Assembly (NCBI GenBank): GCA_038363925.1
Contig: JAQQWL010000002.1
Location: 4,774,001 to 4,838,000, forward strand
DNA from: Apiospora phragmitis
Lineage: Eukaryota; Ascomycota; Sordariomycetes; Amphisphaeriales; Apiosporaceae
Length of the DNA stretch: 64,000 bases
Direction: 5' to 3'
Shown: positions 11,712-23,200 of the stretch, piece after piece
How the letters are laid out: each line of letters opens with the position of its first letter
How positions within the stretch are numbered: the stretch's first letter is position 1
Made by a program: the position numbers and the translations under genes
The notes under the pieces: model-generated
The model's database searches: none
The model's input: only the letters and a program-made list of their open reading frames with translations
What the model was told of the DNA's origin: nothing

Positions 11712-14105
11712 TCAACCCACCACCCTCACTGAACCGTGATATGAATCTTCCCACTCGAATATACCTGCCCCTGTTGAGGTAGGGTGCAGGATCAGGCCAG
11801 CCGCGCTGCGCTTTTCTCTGGGGAATTGTTCCGATCTGCCATCGCTGTATCTTTCGTGGTCATCTGGCTCACGATCCACGAAACTGCAGAGAAGTGCTAG
11901 CTTGAAGTCGCCATGAAGTTGCTTGGTTTCGTGTTCGACATCCCACAGCTGCAACCAATCCGTATCGATATCAAACACACCCATCTGGTACAGTTTAGTC
12001 CTATAAAACTGATCACAATGGAAGGTCCTCTCCAAGCCTGTCAGTGTGTCTGTCCTTAAGGTAACCCCTGAGAACCTCAAAGAGGGCACTTTTTAGCCGC
12101 CCAAATGGATTGTGACCATCCACTTCCGCCTCGATGTCCGTACCACACTCAACTATCCAGGACTTGTTGATGTTAATCTTTAGGTAATCGTTATACGAAA
12201 CTTGACCGAGCGTCCCTACTGGGCTCCACGAGGGGCTGATGTAGGGGTCTTGGTGCTCGAGACGGGCCAGTTCTTCCTGAAGACTGATGCTGGGCCGTCG
12301 GAACTGCTTCTGCGAAGACCACATCAGGCCCCAGACCGTGTGGGCTTTCCATATCCCCGCCACGTACGTGTCGCCTAGTGCTTGCGCAAAAGCGCTCGCT
12401 ATCCCCGACAAGGCCGGGAACACGTCGTGGCGCACGGTGAAGTTGCGCTCGGAGAAGCTATTCAGCACAGAGGTCCAGTGGCTTTTGATCGCCACGTCAG
12501 AAGGGCTTTTGCGCACTATCTGGTGGAGGTTTTTCAGGGCCGAGTAGAAGGACGCTTGCTGGGGACGATCCCGGTCCTCGAAGAATCGCGTCTGCGAGGA
12601 GCACGAGAACGCCAGGGTGGAGCGGCCGAAGATCACGGTCCGGCTCGACAGGAGCTGCTCCTGGAACGTCCAGCCGCGGCCCCAGTAGCGGGTGGCCGGG
12701 AACCGGGTGTGGGGGTGCACGGGAGCGCGCCGACGGCCGTGCCGGCGAGGCGGAGGTGGATGTTGCCACGCACCGCGGGCCGCAGCGTCGAGGCGAACGG
12801 GAGCTTGGCCACGGGCTGGCGGTCCTGGCGCAGGAAGCCGCTGTGGCTCGAGGGGCTGAGCGAGCAGATCGTCAGGTAGGCGCCCCCATAGATCTGGCCC
12901 ATGGCTTTGGACTCGCGCTCCCAGTCGGCCCGGTCCCCCTGGACGATGCAGATGGCGTCGATCCAGAGGTACGGAACCGAAAGCGCGTGCGTCAGGGCGA
13001 CGGCGTCTTGCAGCGTCTGGGGCAGGTCCAGGAGCGGGATCCCGTGCTGGCGGATCCGGGGAAGGGACGCGGCTGTGGTCGTGAAGGACTTGGTGCCCTT
13101 CTTCCAGGTGCCCCAGCAGTACGACAGAGCCGTGTAGCGAGGCTCGGCGGCGGCAGCTGCTGCTTCTGCCACTACTTCCTGCCCATCCACGAGTCGCAAC
13201 GGCTCGAATCGGACGTCGATCAGCCGGGTCGGTATATGGGTTGCGCCGTCGTATTCGCAAAATGCATGGTCATGTAGGGTTAGATCAGGCTCGTACGCCC
13301 ACCCACTCTTACTCTTCTTCTTCTTCTTCTTCTTCTTCTTCTTCTTCTTCGTCTGCGGCAGCGGTACATGCGTAACGCACTCGGAGAGTTGTGTCTCGAG
13401 CCACTGGAGAGACTCCGGATTGAGGTAGGTGGCCGGTGGCGGCTGTGAGGATAAACCCAGCCACGAGTCGACTGCATTATCATCGACTGGGCCAACCCCT
13501 AATACTTTTCGCATATAGAGTCCCCCAGTTAACATTGTTGCACACGATGATGATTAATGTAATATTGACAGAAGAAAACTTTAGTCACATGGAATAAAGA
13601 GCATACCATTGTCAACCTCGGTAGTGAACCAGAAACTCCAATATCCCATTTCCCAGCCCACAGTGAAGATCCCCTCGGTGAAGACACCAAACTCGAGACG
13701 AAGCACTCTGCTGTCGTCCACGGGCCACTTCCAGCACACGCAGTCCAGCGTGAACACCCCCGTTGACATGCCCAGATACGTCTCCATGTCAGCGACGAGC
13801 TCCGCGACCTCGTCCGACAGGAGGACTTGGCGGAGGCAGCGGCAAAAGGTGCAGCCGCGGTCGGCGGTAGCCCGTAGGCCTTCCAGCCCGGGGTATACGT
13901 CTTGCTTTCGGAAGCCGTCGACCCGGACGGATCGGTAGCCCGGCGTTTCCGGGTTCTCGACCGGTATCTCCAGACACGGAGAGTGGGCTCCTTCTCCTCC
14001 TCCTCCTTTACTGCCGACTCTACCGCCGAACTTCTGCTCGTCGAAGCAGAGATGAGAGCAGTCCTCACATAACTTGACAACATCTGATGGATCCGCAGGA
14101 GCCAT
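11712..14105 (-). CDS. HET-domain (heterokaryon incompatibility) protein
   Basis: About 761 residues when read across two run-length breaks. HET domains work in fungal non-self recognition and programmed cell death after hyphal fusion, although most members are untested. The N-terminal part carries Cys pairs (CEDCSHLC, CTFCRC) common in this family. After a 108-nt intron (13499-13606, in phase) comes the HET core: YTALSYCWG, LPQTLQDAV, LWIDAICIVQGD and a downstream IYGGAYLTI. RGWTFQEQLLSSR follows, then a divergent C-terminal half. The breaks are at 12705-12707 (GGG on +, one base short) and 12090-12094 (T5 on +, one base too many). A trinucleotide microsatellite encodes about a dozen consecutive lysines just before the HET core. 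The start is the ATG at 14105 (MAPADPSDVVKLCEDC). Which partner or specificity it has cannot be read from the sequence. Confidence 0.83.
13314..13350. repeat. (CTT)n microsatellite inside the HET coding region
   Basis: About twelve CTT units on +, read as AAG (Lys) codons on the coding strand. Unit-number change would alter the length of the lysine tract without shifting the frame. Confidence 0.95.
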
Positions 14106-14938
14106 TACCAAAGAAGGGGAGGAAAGAAGCGGCTGAGTCTAGGCCGCCGATTGACGCAGGAGAATGTGATATATGTACAGGTATTCATCTACAGACAGCG
14201 AAACCGATATTGGATCAGGATTATGAACGAACTCGTCAGTCGACAGACAGGCTAAATCACTGTTGAAAGCACCGGATGGCTTCCATTTTGGCCAGCGCGT
14301 GCTGATACGAATGCAGGTGTGTGGGTAGGTGTGATGTGACCCCACGCTTGCATATTCACGTTACATTATCCTGGCTTCTTGCTGTGCCGCACAGCAAAGC
14401 AGGCAGCCGACATGCAGCCAAACCTATTGGATGAGAGTTGGAGTTAGCAGTACGTCCTTGGGCGCCTAGAATCAGTAGGACGATAGTAAGGTTGAGCATG
14501 AAGGGGGGGCGCAAATAGAGCATCTGCATCCTCGCATCGTATTTACCACTGGATGAAAATGCCATAGGATACGAAGAGTTGGTAAAAATTGTCTTAGGTT
14601 GACAAAGAGAAAGACACAAGACAAATTATAGGCAAATACATAATAAACACGGGAACGCAAGCAATTCTAGAGGTACGGGGATGCACTGTTGTTTGATCTT
14701 TTATTGATCAGATAGTCGTCATCGCGATGAACCCATTCCATGCCGTAGACGAAGTATCAGCAAAAATCCATGAACACCGATTCCGTAGTGCAAATGTAAA
14801 GACTAGACGTCGTCGTCTCCATTTTTCCGTCGTGACATACAGTTCATGAAGCTGAAGAAGGCTAAATCCGGTCCCTTCCTTTAATTCCTTCACGACAAAC
14901 CCAGCCGAGAACCCCGTCCGTAAAAGCAAGCGATACGC
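14106..14938. other. Intergenic: HET upstream region and eS8 3' region
   Basis: Both flanking genes are on the minus strand, so this holds the HET promoter and the eS8 terminator region. No gene or clear motif seen. Confidence 0.65.
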
Positions 14939-15737
14939 TTACTTGTGGAGCTTACGCTGGTAGAAGGCGAGCTCCTCACCCTCCAGGATATAGCCGTCGC
15001 AGCGACCGCTCTGACCGGGGCGGCTGGCAATGACGGCGAAGACACGACCGGCCTCGAACTGCTTCTCGAGAGCGGGCTCGACCTTGCCCTGGGCGGCAAA
15101 GCGAGCGGCCTGCTTCTTCTCAACGGCGTTGCTCTTCTTCACGACCTCCTCCTCCTTGCCCTGCTTCTGCTGTCGGCGACGGCCGAGAGACTGGCCGTAG
15201 TGGGCCTCGTACCACTGACGGAAGGGAGCGGCATCGATCTGGACAACGGCGGACTTGGTGAGGGTGTTGGTACGGACCAGCTCGTTGTTGGAAGGGTGGT
15301 AGGCGACAACGATGACACGGGTCTTGCGGGTGCAGCCCTCGGAGGCCCAGGCGAAGTTGCCGGAGTCGAGGCGCAAGGCACGGTACTTGTGGTTACCGCC
15401 ACGGGTGCGGACGGTGTGAATGCGCTTGGCACCGATACGGGTGTTGGCCTCCTGACGGCCGGCCTCGAAAGCGCGCTTCTTCCCTGTTGACGGAGGTCAG
15501 AACGTATGATTCATGCCAAAAAGCAGAATGCATACGGGCTTTCGAACGATCAAGACAAGGTTACCCTCCCTTCCCGACCACCTATCACAAAGGAAGCGGA
15601 GAGAGAGAAGAAACCCGTCGATCGTAGTTCATATGCCTTATTGTATGGATTCTTCACGTTGTTGGAGACGTACGGTAGTAGGCGCGCTTGGCACCGGTAG
15701 CGGATCGCTTGTGACGAGAATCGCGAGAAATACCCAT
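14939..15737 (-). CDS. rps8: 40S ribosomal protein eS8
   Basis: A structural protein of the small ribosomal subunit, 202 residues, the normal length for fungi. It begins [21 protein letters not shown]. Exon 1 is 15674-15737; the intron 15484-15673 (190 nt, donor GTACGT) splits an Arg codon, and exon 2 continues [19 protein letters not shown]. The conserved eS8 sequence then runs unbroken to the stop at 14939, with [19 protein letters not shown] and the C-terminal [19 protein letters not shown]. Strong C-ending codon use fits high expression. Unlike several neighbours it has no frame break. Confidence 0.97.
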
Positions 15738-15750
15738 GATTGCGGTCTAT

Positions 15751-15944
15751 CTGTAATGCGAAGCAAGAGATCAGTTAGCTGAGGCTGCCAAATCCAGGTG
15801 AGGGCTGCAGATGTTGCGGAGTACTGAGGCGGAATCGAGGACACTTCGAGTTTTCGCAACGAATTGGAGGTGTCGACACAAGATCGAGCAACAACTGGCT
15901 AATAACAAGAACCGAGTCTCCTTCGTCTTGGGGTTGACACTTAC
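15751..15944 (-). other. Probable 5'-UTR intron of the eS8 gene
   Basis: On the minus strand a strong donor (CAG|GTAAGT, intron base 15944) and an acceptor (TTACAG, ending 15751) bracket 194 nt. The acceptor lies 13 bases upstream of the eS8 ATG. Leader introns are common in fungal ribosomal protein genes. Inferred from splice signals only. Confidence 0.5.
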
Positions 15945-18900
15945 CTGATGATGTTGGTATTCACCAGGGCAATCGATAGAAAATTGGGTGTTGGTTGTTG
16001 GGGTTAGTCGTACGAGCGGGATGTTCGAGGAAAAGTTCGCGGTGTAGTCGAAGTGCCCTTCCTCGTGCAAATTGCCAACCAATTTTCTGTGTGGGTTTCT
16101 AAATTCGCAGAAGTGGATCAATAGCCTGCACGACTTGGAAAGAGGGCTTGTTTTTGGAATGATAAGATAAGCGCAAGTCAGAGCCGCCAGCTGGTTCACA
16201 GCTGGCCACTACTTGGTCGAAAAAGCACGGCCATCCATATGTTCAGCCTCAATTCAACGACATGTTCCGAAGAGCAGCAATATTATCATGCAAGTAAAGA
16301 ATGCCCAAAGCCGAATAGTCTGGTCGTGTTTTACTCTGCTCTTAGGTTCCATGTCTTGCTCAAGAGGAGGCATAGCAATAAGTGTCTGAATACTACAGGA
16401 CGCTGTCTACAGTCCACCATGTACATCCTCTGTCTTCCTACCGACCTCTTTCCATTCGTTGTCAACGGCTCAAACAAGCGTAATCAGACCAGCCAAATCT
16501 GGGAGTCAATCTTGCGGGTTTAATGAACCCTTCTAGGTGTAAATAGTAGTAACGCCATCTATGTCTTCGGGGTTTGAGACCACATCTTGCTTCAGTCAAT
16601 TCGGTAAAATGGAAATAACACAGTATGTAGGGCGAGTGAATTCAACACAGTCTTAAACCAGGAATATCAGTCTGTAAAAACAGAGAACCTTTGGTCAAGG
16701 TGGGATTTAGTGAGTCTTGTGAGGCTTTCCTGTTCGTAACTACATCACAACAGTCGTCACCTTCTAGAGCTCTGAGACGAAATCCAATCCTCGTTACTCC
16801 CCAAGACAATGTCTCCACGTATTAATTGTCTTGTCTGTGGCTATTGAGTTGATCGATGTAACCAATACGAGCGCACTTTGTACAGCTTGTTCCTCGCAGT
16901 ATGGTGTAGCCTATTTTATTCTAATATTAGGTGTTGAATCGCATAAGTTGGTACCTTTTGGATCATCCCAAAACCTTATACTGATCAGAGAATAACCATA
17001 CTTCAGTCTCTATCTTACATTCAAAGACAATATAATACTCCGTAATTCTCATATATTCCTGCTGGTTTGGTGCCAAAGGAATAGAATGGGTGGACGTTTT
17101 TGCTTCCCTGTAGAGTAACTCTACATATATCACTTAAATCAATATCGAACTTACCATATACCCATCGTTTTGTAATAACCATACTGTTTGTTTCAGTCAG
17201 TACGGATCAATCTTTCAAAGCAGAATCTAGACAAATAGAAGCTATGATAGGCTGTCAAGATTTCTGCGACGCCCGGGTTGACAAGTCTCGCCCAAGTGTT
17301 GTCCAGGTCGAATGTACGATACCGGTCCGAAAAGAGGACTAATGACACATACAAGCCCGAAGGTGCATTCCACCGTGATATTCATAGATGATGGGGCTCT
17401 TTTCGGCATGGTAAGTCTCAGAGAGGTAAAATTCTAGGCAACCTGGGGTAAATCAAGTCACATATGATGAAACCACGTACATTTACGCATGCTTTTATCT
17501 TAGGGCTATGTGGACAGCATTTGTTAGGAGCTGTCTCTTCAACCATTGAAGTCCGTATCCGGGATCAGAGATCCTCCGTGTCTTCAAAAGTTGGGATCCA
17601 AACAGCCACGGCGAGGATAATGTCCAGGCTTTTCTCTATATCCAAGGTGTTACCTTCTGACGATACCACAAAATGATCATAGCGTAGTTTATCATGCTGT
17701 ATAGGCTGCTAAGAATACTATGTTATTAACTTCGAGTTAAAGAAGCGTCCCCTTGGTATTCTCTTTAGTTAGAAAACGTGATAATGGCTTGATAAGATCA
17801 TTGGCAATATTGCTGGATAGGGTCAACAACTGCTTTCGAGTCAGAGAAAAGCTGCGATGGATGGATCTTGGAAATGGTGCATCCGCTCAATGTCCTGATC
17901 CCTGAAGTGCCCTGACCCGCCCCTCGCAATTCATAAGGTACTAGGTCAACCCAGCAGGAGAGGGAGAGAAGAAGAAAACGTAGGACTACCCCTTTGCAGA
18001 AGACAATGTTACAGCCATCAGGCTTTAGCTAACAATCATATAGTTAGCTAACATACTTCACTTAGTCATATGGCTATTTTGATTTGATGATGAGCGGATA
18101 ATGACTGGTCATCTTCAGTCTTTATCATTATGAGCTCTCAACTCTCGGGAAGCCTCATGTTTACATCTATTCAGACGGAACTGCCTAGCATGCACAGTAT
18201 GCGAACTGTGAATGGCTTAGAGTTCCTCGAGTCCAGGCTTGCTACTAGCAGTATCGTTGCTGCTGCTGCTGTATTTTCTAACCAGATCTAGAAAAGAAAA
18301 CATCCATACCTACAACAGTGCTATTCGTTTACCCAAGTATATAGAAAGACAATATGTGTACGTATGATGCAGAGACAACTAAGGTATGGCCCACACTAAT
18401 TATGAACATGATTCGGACGAGTGCTGGTTCATATTACCCACTGGTTATAGATGCCTTGGAAAGGGCTACAGGGTCTTAGACGCGCGCTTAGGGGTAGAGA
18501 CAGGGGTATGCTCCAAGATCAACAGTTTTGAATATGCCGTTGGTGAATGGATGGAAGACCTGGTCACTGGATCATTTCTGACGAAAAAGGTATGGGCAGG
18601 TCTGCAAAAAGACATTTGTGTTAATGGACGTGTGCCGAATGAGTTACTTGGGGATGTGCCTTTAAGATATTATCAATCCGTGGTTTCGGTTTGGCCCCCA
18701 GGTTCTCGGGGAAGTGGGGGATGTTGCTCTCCCGATAGTCCAAGGTCAAAACCCATCGCTTGCATGCTTACCGGGTGTGTACATGTAGCTGAAGCTGAGG
18801 TTTGACAACCATTGAGCGAATGGATCAATCAATGAGTATCTATCTATCTCTATATGGCAAGTAGCATAATGTACTTGAGTATTTCCTACCTAATTTACTG

Positions 18901-20029
18901 CCTGGAAAGCATTTCTGTTTTCGTACCAAACGTGATTGATTGATTTGATGAATAAAAGGTACCGGTGAATGCAAAGTATCCTATGTTGCGCTGACATGGT
19001 TTAAGTTGAGGTCAATTGACCCCTCCACGGTGCACATTTGAGACAGTTGACCTCTGCTGCTACCCAACCCGCCAACCCGCCATTGAACCACCCTAAGCTG
19101 GTCCTTTTTTTTCAAGAGCCGCGCGTGTTGATAAGCTTGGCGCTGCTGGCGATACCTCGATACCTCGTCGCCTGCCTGGGATCAGGTAAGTAAGCAGGTA
19201 CCTAGACCGGGCCCAAGCTCCCTCCCCGCCTCTGCCGTTCCTTCCTAACAGTACAGCTTAAGCAGCATTCGTGACGCATGTGTTTTTCGCCAGGTCCACT
19301 GTGGAAGCGAATCGACTGGCCGGACTCACTCCAGTCTAAAGTTAGACATTTGATTTGTACCTGCCAAAGCAAACCTCTCTCTCACCATATTTTCTCCTCC
19401 ATATCCCAATCACCATCCCCTCTCATCGACTGTGAAAGGTCATAAACCACGTTCTATTGCGGCTTCGGACTTTTCGGTGCTAGAAGTTTCGCGTCACATA
19501 TGATCTTCTCCACCTTGGTAGCATCTTTGCTGTAAGCTCCCGGAAAAAACGAAGGCCTGGCGACCTGCACCTCCGCCTGGTCCTGAGCATTTCTGAAGCT
19601 TCAGCCTGTCCGCCTTGGTTTTCGCCCTCTCACTTCGATCACCTTTCCCCCACCAATCCCGCACGCGTTGTTACCACGATAACTCGTGCTCCCCAAACTC
19701 CCTCATCCTATTCACCCGACGACGAACGGCCTTTTGTCCCCGAGCCACTTTGACGTCACTGCCGAATCATCACCCGACAGTCAGCCCGGCCTTCGCAAGG
19801 CTGAACAAGTAGCCCAGGACAGAACCTAGAGACAAGTCGATTACTTGACTCTTCTTGCATCGTCCCGACGTCACCTTAAATTCACGACTTGAGGAGCCAC
19901 CTTCCGACTGGATTCTGGATGCTCCATCGCGGGGACCTCAGCAATTGTTATTCGGTGTTCGATCTTACGTAGGTGGAGGGGGAGAATTGTTAAACCTTCT
20001 CATGCGGCACCGCCGCCCCGGCCTTCACT
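15945..20029. other. 4-kb gene-poor region between eS8 and tom1
   Basis: No gene is supported. The part from about 16.2 to 18.9 kb is visibly more AT-rich than the flanks and has only short open frames; the longest, 139 codons at 18386-18805, has no recognisable domain. I found no terminal repeats, transposase motif or tRNA. From about 19.1 kb the sequence becomes pyrimidine-rich and is probably the tom1 promoter and leader. Confidence 0.55.
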
Positions 20030-20267
20030 ATGGGAAAGATCGCGAAGACCATCCAGCCCAAGCACAAGGAGACCTTGGTGAGTGAACATTTCTTTTTACA
20101 TTTCCACTGAGGAGATGCCTACGCTGTCTTGCCGTCTTACTAACATTGACCGCGCGCCAGACTCCTTGGCTCCAGGACTTTGTCCAAACCGCAACCGATA
20201 CGCCGTTACCGCAGCTACCCCAGTATCTATCGTCCTTCCCGACCAGATGGCCCTTTCCCAGAGGTGA
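20002..20267 (+). promoter_or_regulatory. Possible overlapping upstream ORF of tom1
   Basis: An ATG at 20002 lies 28 bases before the tom1 start and in another frame. Spliced through tom1 intron 1 it stays open until the TGA at 20265-20267, so it overlaps the main start. A second short upstream frame (ATG at about 19505, 11 codons) lies further up. If the mRNA leader includes them, they could lower tom1 translation. The transcript start is not known. Confidence 0.35.
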
Positions 20268-23200
20268 TCTCTACCACTGGATACCGCTGCTAAATCGGTT
20301 CGACGACATACTCGAGTCTTTCTGCTCAGTTTATAAGCTCAAGGATGGACCCCAATCCCGAGACTTCGGCTGCGACATTCTGCTCAGCGCAAACTCCACA
20401 AGTAAAGATGATGCTGTTACGTGGGATATGCCGAAGCTGGCTGAGCTAGGCTTCAAAGGAGACGGCGATAGCTCTTTGATCGTTGCCATTCTCAAGTTTA
20501 CCCAAATGTTGCTTGATCACTGCGGAAACAGAAGCATTTACGCCAGCAGTTCACACTTGAACGATCTGCTCAACAGCACCGATTTCAACATCATTTGCGC
20601 CACTCTTCGTGTTGGTGTTGAACTTGCACAGCGGTATCAGGCCTCGGTGAAACGAATGAGCCCGACTAGTCGCCAGGTGAACTCGGCACTTCTCACGAAT
20701 CACTACAACATCGACCTTGACCGTGTCCAGCAGCTTGCGCAGCCGTTCGTCAAGACCCCCATCATCAAGCCTTCAGAGCCACAGCCCTTAGCCACGCCGA
20801 TCTCGTCGTCAAGCAAGAAGGGCGGTAGCGGCTCAAGAACACTGCTTCCATGTATGCGAATGATCTCTGCGCCATTGCGAAGCCCAGCCCCACGGAGTTC
20901 TCGTCAGGCTCTGGTTCAGATGCACGTTGGAACGGATGGGGCGATGTTAAAGTGTCATACTATCCTACTGCTAGCTCTTCGCAGCCGGTTGAACATTCTG
21001 TACCCTCGGAACGAGCAAACGCCTCTCAACCGTCGACGCCTACCCCGTTGCGTAGAAGCAACACGTCAGGCGGTCCTCATTCCACTCCTCGCGCTGGTAG
21101 GCAGCCTGCGGCAGATGATAGTCCGTCTCCCAGTGCGCGCTCTCCCGCGCTTGGAAACCACGAGTACGCAACTCCAGGCCAGAAGTCGTTGGATATCCCC
21201 CAGTCAACAGTCGTGTCGACGCCAATCTACAAATTGCTCGAACGGATTCCACCTGATCTTTCCAAGGATACAAAGTATGAGTTCCTCAACCGCCTGCGAA
21301 TAGCGAAGGCCTTGACAGGGTCTGTTGAGGCGCGACAAGGTGCCCTCAAGGCTCGCCTGTTAGCTATACAGAACTTGGCATACATCCATTTTGAGGCGCC
21401 CTTCACCGAGAAAGTCCTCAAGCATGACCATGACGAGCCCCGCCGTTTCCAGTTGGTGTATCAACTTGCTGAGCTCATCCACCCATCCCCCGAGGGAACA
21501 CCGCAGGTACCTACGGGACTGCAGGCAATTGCGCTGTCTCTCTTGGAGGCCATTTCCGGCTTCCATAGCAAGATCCCCGACATCTTTTCCGCGCTGAATG
21601 CTACCGTGAACCACGGCGTTCTGCTCTACGTAATCAGGAAGGCCGTCGCGGAGATGAGGGAGGACGACGCCGGTGAGCAGTGGACTGACGAGGATGAATG
21701 GCGTGACAATCTGTTCTCGCTCACACTGCACATCACCATGGCCATGACCAACAATTCATCGCGTACCACGCCGGAGATTATCTCAGCTGGTCTACTTGAA
21801 ATTCTTGTTGAGGTTCTCACCATCCGTTCCAATGTTGCCGAGAGGACTCATGCTACTTTGGTGGGCTTTCTTGACAGTCTGATCTACAATGTTCAGAGTG
21901 CCTTTCAAAATCTCATACACGCCAACGGGCTCAACGCAGTTACGGACCTCATCACCCATGAAGTGGAGTTGGCCTTGAAACTAGTTGCGGAAGGCAAAGC
22001 AACCCCTGTCGAATGCAGATCGCAGATAGTCGATTATGAGATCCCATTCTATCAGCAGCAAAACCTGAAGTGGTTGCTCAAGTTCATCCATCACATGATG
22101 ACGAACTCGTTTACGTTTGGAGGGAACACAGACCGGCTCCTGCGCAACCTTGTGGATAAAACCGCGTTCTTAGGCTGTATTCGAGAGATCATTGTGAACG
22201 TGGAGAAGTTTGGCTCTCTGGTCTGGACTCATTCAGTTACGATTTTGACAGACTTCCTAAACAACGACCCGACCAGTTTCTCAGCCCTGCAAGAAGCTAA
22301 CCTCATACAATGCTTCCTTGAGGCCTTGACCGGGCGAACTGTCACCTTTGATGGGCCAGCTCGCCCCGAAGAGAGCGATGCAGACCAGCCAGAATCCGCC
22401 ACTGACGACTCTTCGGCACCGGCGCCGGTCTCGGCCCCAGCTTCGACTTCGGCCACGGCCGACGATCGACCTCACCCTCCTACGCAGGAGATGCTGGAAA
22501 GCCCTCGGACTTCGCCAATAGCTCGCGGTATACGCCCTTCCTCAGACGCCATCACAGTGATTCCCAGCACATTAAACGCTATTTCTCTGAATAACAATGG
22601 TCTCAAGATGGTTGTGTCCTGTCGCGCTTTTGACAGTTTTTTCGAAATTTTCGAGAGCCCTGAACATGTCCGCGTTATGGCAGGGGATCTAGATATCGCA
22701 GCTAACATTGGAACGAGTTTTGACGAGTTGGCACGCCACCACCCAGATCTTCGACCCGCAATCTCCAATGCCGTCTTGGATATGATTGTCCGTGTCACAC
22801 CTCGGCAAAATCAAGTCGGTAGACCCTGGCTGGGGCTCGAGACTCATTGTGACCGACAACAACGGCAAAGAGATGGTTGCGGATGCGAGCTTGCTCTCTG
22901 ACCCTGCGGTTGCTGCTGAGAAAGCAGCGAAGGGCAAGCAAAAGGTCGAAGTTGCGCCTGCCACAGACGATACAGACATCGAAATGCTCGATGCTGAATC
23001 CATCCTCACAAGAACCTCGCGGTCCAGAAACGAGAACTCATCTCCTCACAACTCCATTACCCCGTATATCTTTGCGGCTGCCAACTTCCTGGCGAACTAT
23101 ACGAGTAACGGGTCGCTAAAATCCCCCTTGATACAAAGCGGGGCTATCGAGCATCTTTTGGATTTGTGCACGTCACCTAGTCTTCCGCATGACTTTGGCG

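Noticed and set aside
14945..15490. 181-codon + strand frame antisense to eS8
   Set aside because: Mirror of a highly biased ribosomal protein coding sequence.
15484..15673. snoRNA hosted in the eS8 intron (or the eS6 introns)
   Set aside because: No convincing paired C and D boxes, or H/ACA hairpins, found by eye.
18386..18805. 139-codon open frame in the gene-poor region
   Set aside because: Single short frame in AT-rich DNA with no recognisable motif. It could be an orphan gene, but nothing supports it beyond length.
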